Below, piece after piece: positions 4,250 through 7,068 of a stretch of 7,068 bases of DNA. Position numbers and translations under genes: made by a program. Source of the stretch: Ignavibacteriaceae bacterium. GTDB taxonomy: Bacteria > Bacteroidota > Ignavibacteria > Ignavibacteriales > Ignavibacteriaceae. The stretch lies in the NCBI GenBank assembly GCA_019912505.1, contig JAIOIM010000498.1, positions 1-7,068 on the forward strand, in the 5' to 3' direction. Every line of letters begins with the position of its first letter. Within the stretch, counting starts at the first letter, position 1. A model generated the notes under the pieces. That model was not told the origin of the DNA and made no database searches. It saw nothing but the letters and a program-made list of their open reading frames with translations.

Positions 4250-7033
4250 TCAATTACCCAAAAGAATAGGGTTTAAGAATTTGCCTGTCCACGAGTTATC
4301 ATTCGAAGCTATTTCTTCCGGTGTTCCAGTCATTACAACTTCGCCCCCTTTGTCGCCTGCTTCGGGTCCAAGGTCGATTATATGATCGGCGCATTTTATT
4401 ATATCAAGATTGTGCTCAATAATTACAACGGAGTTATTTCGTCCAATCAACATATTGAAGCAGTTTATTAACTTTGATATATCATCAAAATGTAAACCGG
4501 TTGTAGGTTCATCAAAAATAAAAAGAGTATGTTTTCTTTCTCTTTGAGATGTAAGATGCGAAGCAAGTTTTACGCGCTGAGCCTCTCCGCCGGATAGTGT
4601 ATTGGAAGGCTGCCCGAGTTTTATATATCCCAAACCTACATCGGCAAGAAGTTGAAGATATCGAACGAGTTTATCATTCCCATTAAAAAACGGAATCGCT
4701 TCGTCAACCGTAATGTTTAAAACATCAACAAGATTTTTTCCGTGATAGGTTATTTCTCTAATTTCTTTTTTAAACCGAGTTCCGTTGCAGTCTTCGCATT
4801 CGAGATATATATCTGCAAGAAACTGCATCTCAACTTTTATAAATCCGTCACCCGAACAAGTTTCGCATCTGCCGCCGGGAACATTGAAAGAAAAATAACC
4901 CGGTTTATAACCTCGCGAACGAGCTTGATGTGTCGAGGCAAAAAGCTCGCGTATAATCTCATAAGCTTTAATATAACTTATCGGGTTAGAGCGGGGCGTT
5001 TTACCAATCGGTGATTGATCTACAATTTCAATTTCATCTATATTATCAATTCCTTTTATGTCGTCAAACTTTCCGATTTTGGGCGGGTTAAGCCCGAGGT
5101 ATTTTGCAACCCCGCCGTAAAGCACATCATGTATTAATGTACTTTTCCCTGAACCCGATACGCCGGTGATTACAATAAATTTGTTCAAAGGAAAATCAAC
5201 CGAAATATTTTTTAAGTTGTTTTCAATTGCACCTTCTACCCTTATTGTTTTTGTCTTTTTTGTGTTTCTGTTTTCTCTTATTGGGATTCTCAATTTTCCC
5301 GAAAGATATTTTCCCGTCAGAGAATTTTCATTATTAATAAGTTCATCGTAAGTGCCCATTGCAATAATTTCACCGCCTTGCGCGCCGGCTTTTGGTCCCA
5401 TATCAACTATCATATCAGCATGCTTCATCATATCCGGATCGTGTTCAACTACCAGGACAGAATTGCCAATATCGCGCAGGTTTTTTAAAATGTTTATCAG
5501 TCTAATATTATCGCGCGGGTGTAGTCCAATACTCGGCTCATCAAGCACATATAAAGTCCCCACGAGCGATGAACCGAGCGAGGTAGCCAGATTTATACGT
5601 TGTGTTTCACCGCCGGAAAGTGTGCTGCTGAGACGGTCGAGCGTTAGATAACCGATGCCGACGTTATTTAAAAATGTAAGCCGTTTTATTATTTCTTTCA
5701 AAACTCTTTCGCCAACGAGCATATCATAATCGGAAAGTTTGAGGTTTTCGAATAATTGGAGAGCCTCCTCAATCGGTATTTTTACAACATCATAAATTGA
5801 TTTATTGTTAATTTTTACCTGCAGAGCTTCTCTTCTTAAACGGGAGCCTTTGCATGCACGGCATACGGAAAAACCACGGTAGCGGCTTAAAAATACGCGT
5901 ACGTGTAATTTATATGTTTTGCCTGCGAGCGCTTCAAAAAATTTATCGATGCCTTCAAAACTGCCGAAACCTTTTTGAATAAGTTCAACTTGTTGATCTG
6001 TAAGTTCTTTAAATGGTTTATTAAGCGGTATGTTATACTGCTTTGCATTTTTAATAAGCTCGCGCATGTTAACGCCGTACTTGGTAGAACGCCAGGGCGC
6101 AATAGCACCGTCTGTAATTGAGAGATTCGGGTTTGGAATTACAAGGTTCATATCAAGCCCGATTGTTCTGCTGAACCCCTGGCAAACCGGACACGCGCCG
6201 AATGGATTATTGAATGAGAAAAATCTCGGTTCAGGTTCTTCGTATCTTATTCCGCAGCATTCGTAAAATTTGTTAAAGTCCTTCTGCTCGCCGGTTTCAA
6301 TGTTGATTAGAACAATGCGGTCTTCTCCTTCTTTAAATGTTACTTCCAAAGAGTCGGCTAACTTTTCCCTGACGGCACCTTTTTTTATTTTAAAGCGCTC
6401 AACAATAACGCGGATATCGTCCTTCTTTTTCGGAAGAAATTTTTCTTCGTTTAAATCTATCATCCGTTTTTTTACGTAGATGCGAAAAAACCCTCGTTTT
6501 TTTAACAGTTCAACTTCCTGTTTTACCGATGACCCCTCGTGAATATGAAGAGGGAATGTAAGGTAAAATTTTGTATCGTCAGCCTGTTCTTCAAGCCAGG
6601 CGCTTACCGTTGAAGTTGTATCTTTTTTTACTTCTTTACCACATTCAAAACAAATTGTTTTTCCTACACGCGCAAAAAGGAGCCGTAAGTAATCATAAAC
6701 CTCGGTAGTTGTTCCAACGGTTGAGCGGGTGTTTTTTGCGCCGGTTTTTTGTTCAATTGCAACCGCCTGGCTTATCCCTTGTATTAAGTCAACCTCAGGT
6801 TTATTCATCCTCTCAAGAAATTGCCGTGCATACGAAGATAAACTTTCTACGTAGCGGCGCTGCCCCTCCGCGTAGATGGTATCAAAAACAAGCGATGATT
6901 TACCGCTGCCGCTTACACCGGTGAAGACAACAAGTTTATTGCGCGGAATTTCAAAAGAGAGATTTTTTAAATTATGCTCGCGCGCGCCTTTAACTATTAT
7001 TTTTCTATTGTTAAAACTATTTTGGTTTTTCAT
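4250..7033 (-). CDS. uvrA: UvrA, excinuclease ABC subunit A
   Basis: The 927-residue product is the dimeric DNA-damage sensor ATPase of nucleotide excision repair. It loads UvrB onto lesions in the cytoplasm before UvrC incision. Two ABC modules are complete. The first has Walker [10 protein letters not shown] (39-47), signature LSGGETQR (472-479), Walker B YVLDEPS (495-501) and His531. The second has GVSGSGKST (624-632), LSGGEAQR (813-820), FIFDEPT (838-844) and His874. [13 protein letters not shown] (672-684) is a conserved UvrA block. The second-half zinc finger is intact (CETC 723-726, CEDC 746-749), as are CFEC (128-131), CPVC (281-284) and CRAC (391-394). The Cys pair expected before CPVC reads Y257-E-C-C260, so its first Cys is replaced. 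Length and motif order are close to E. coli UvrA. The ATG at 7033 gives a normal N-terminus with the GAREHNLKN motif. There is no Shine-Dalgarno, but a -7-like box lies just upstream. The acetyltransferase gene follows 2 bp after the stop. Confidence 0.98.
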   Translation of the reverse strand: MKNQNSFNNRKIIVKGAREHNLKNLSFEIPRNKLVVFTGVSGSGKSSLVFDTIYAEGQRRYVESLSSYARQFLERMNKPEVDLIQGISQAVAIEQKTGAKNTRSTVGTTTEVYDYLRLLFARVGKTICFECGKEVKKDTTSTVSAWLEEQADDTKFYLTFPLHIHEGSSVKQEVELLKKRGFFRIYVKKRMIDLNEEKFLPKKKDDIRVIVERFKIKKGAVREKLADSLEVTFKEGEDRIVLINIETGEQKDFNKFYECCGIRYEEPEPRFFSFNNPFGACPVCQGFSRTIGLDMNLVIPNPNLSITDGAIAPWRSTKYGVNMRELIKNAKQYNIPLNKPFKELTDQQVELIQKGFGSFEGIDKFFEALAGKTYKLHVRVFLSRYRGFSVCRACKGSRLRREALQVKINNKSIYDVVKIPIEEALQLFENLKLSDYDMLVGERVLKEIIKRLTFLNNVGIGYLTLDRLSSTLSGGETQRINLATSLGSSLVGTLYVLDEPSIGLHPRDNIRLINILKNLRDIGNSVLVVEHDPDMMKHADMIVDMGPKAGAQGGEIIAMGTYDELINNENSLTGKYLSGKLRIPIRENRNTKKTKTIRVEGAIENNLKNISVDFPLNKFIVITGVSGSGKSTLIHDVLYGGVAKYLGLNPPKIGKFDDIKGIDNIDEIEIVDQSPIGKTPRSNPISYIKAYEIIRELFASTHQARSRGYKPGYFSFNVPGGRCETCSGDGFIKVEMQFLADIYLECEDCNGTRFKKEIREITYHGKNLVDVLNITVDEAIPFFNGNDKLVRYLQLLADVGLGYIKLGQPSNTLSGGEAQRVKLASHLTSQRERKHTLFIFDEPTTGLHFDDISKLINCFNMLIGRNNSVVIIEHNLDIIKCADHIIDLGPEAGDKGGEVVMTGTPEEIASNDNSWTGKFLNPILLGN

Positions 7034-7055
7034 ATAAAGTTGATCTATTAAGAAA

Positions 7056-7063
7056 CAAATTTA
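7056..7063 (-). promoter_or_regulatory. Candidate -7 promoter box of uvrA
   Basis: TAAATTTG on the minus strand (7063-7056) is an exact match to the Bacteroidota -7 consensus TAnnTTTG. Its distance to the uvrA ATG at 7033 would give a short leader of roughly 15 bases without a Shine-Dalgarno sequence. The matching TTG would lie about 19 bases further upstream, outside the window, so only half the promoter can be judged. I saw no palindrome resembling a LexA operator in the available 35 bases. Confidence 0.42.
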
Positions 7064-7068
7064 GTAAA

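Noticed and set aside
4742..6924. Several open frames of 60-100 codons on both strands inside uvrA
   Set aside because: They overlap a fully conserved uvrA, have Ser/Arg/Phe-rich composition typical of antisense shadows, and show no motifs.

Overview
The window looks like an AT-rich chromosome from the Bacteroidota/Chlorobiota/Ignavibacteriota group. This is inferred, not proven. The supporting signs are a UvrA whose first zinc-finger Cys pair is degenerate, in the way I recall for that group; promoter-like TTG-N19-TAnnTTTG elements; core genes with little or no Shine-Dalgarno sequence; and palindromic and CTTTCAACTTT-type intergenic repeats. No rRNA, tRNA, CRISPR, transposase or integrase gene was seen.

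Layout. Positions 1-226 hold no gene but contain a perfect 12-bp hairpin. Positions 227-2408 carry three minus-strand genes for membrane proteins of unknown function. These are a 405-residue protein with two membrane spans and a large extracytoplasmic part, a 60-residue single-span protein, and an 86-residue multi-span protein of a TM2-like type. They are widely spaced, each has a good Shine-Dalgarno sequence, and two have candidate Bacteroidota-type promoters, so they look like separate transcription units rather than a tight operon. Positions 2409-3342 are about 930 bp with no supportable gene. This stretch holds a nested palindrome (2582-2618), a Tyr-rich open frame that may be a gene relic (2692-2799), and a compound element of about 160 bp made of stacked inverted repeats (3021-3179).

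Positions 3343-7033 are core genome. yraN (UPF0102 family, nuclease-like fold) runs on the plus strand. It converges, with only 14 bp between stop codons, on a minus-strand uvrA-GNAT pair. uvrA encodes the damage-recognition ATPase of nucleotide excision repair. The GNAT N-acetyltransferase gene follows it at a distance of 2 bp and is probably translationally coupled.

The coding content is mostly conventional. The parts that deserve a second look are the extragenic palindromes (152-181, 2582-2618, 3021-3179), the uncharacterised membrane-protein block, and the altered zinc-finger position in UvrA. I do not see a clear new defence or mobile system in this window.
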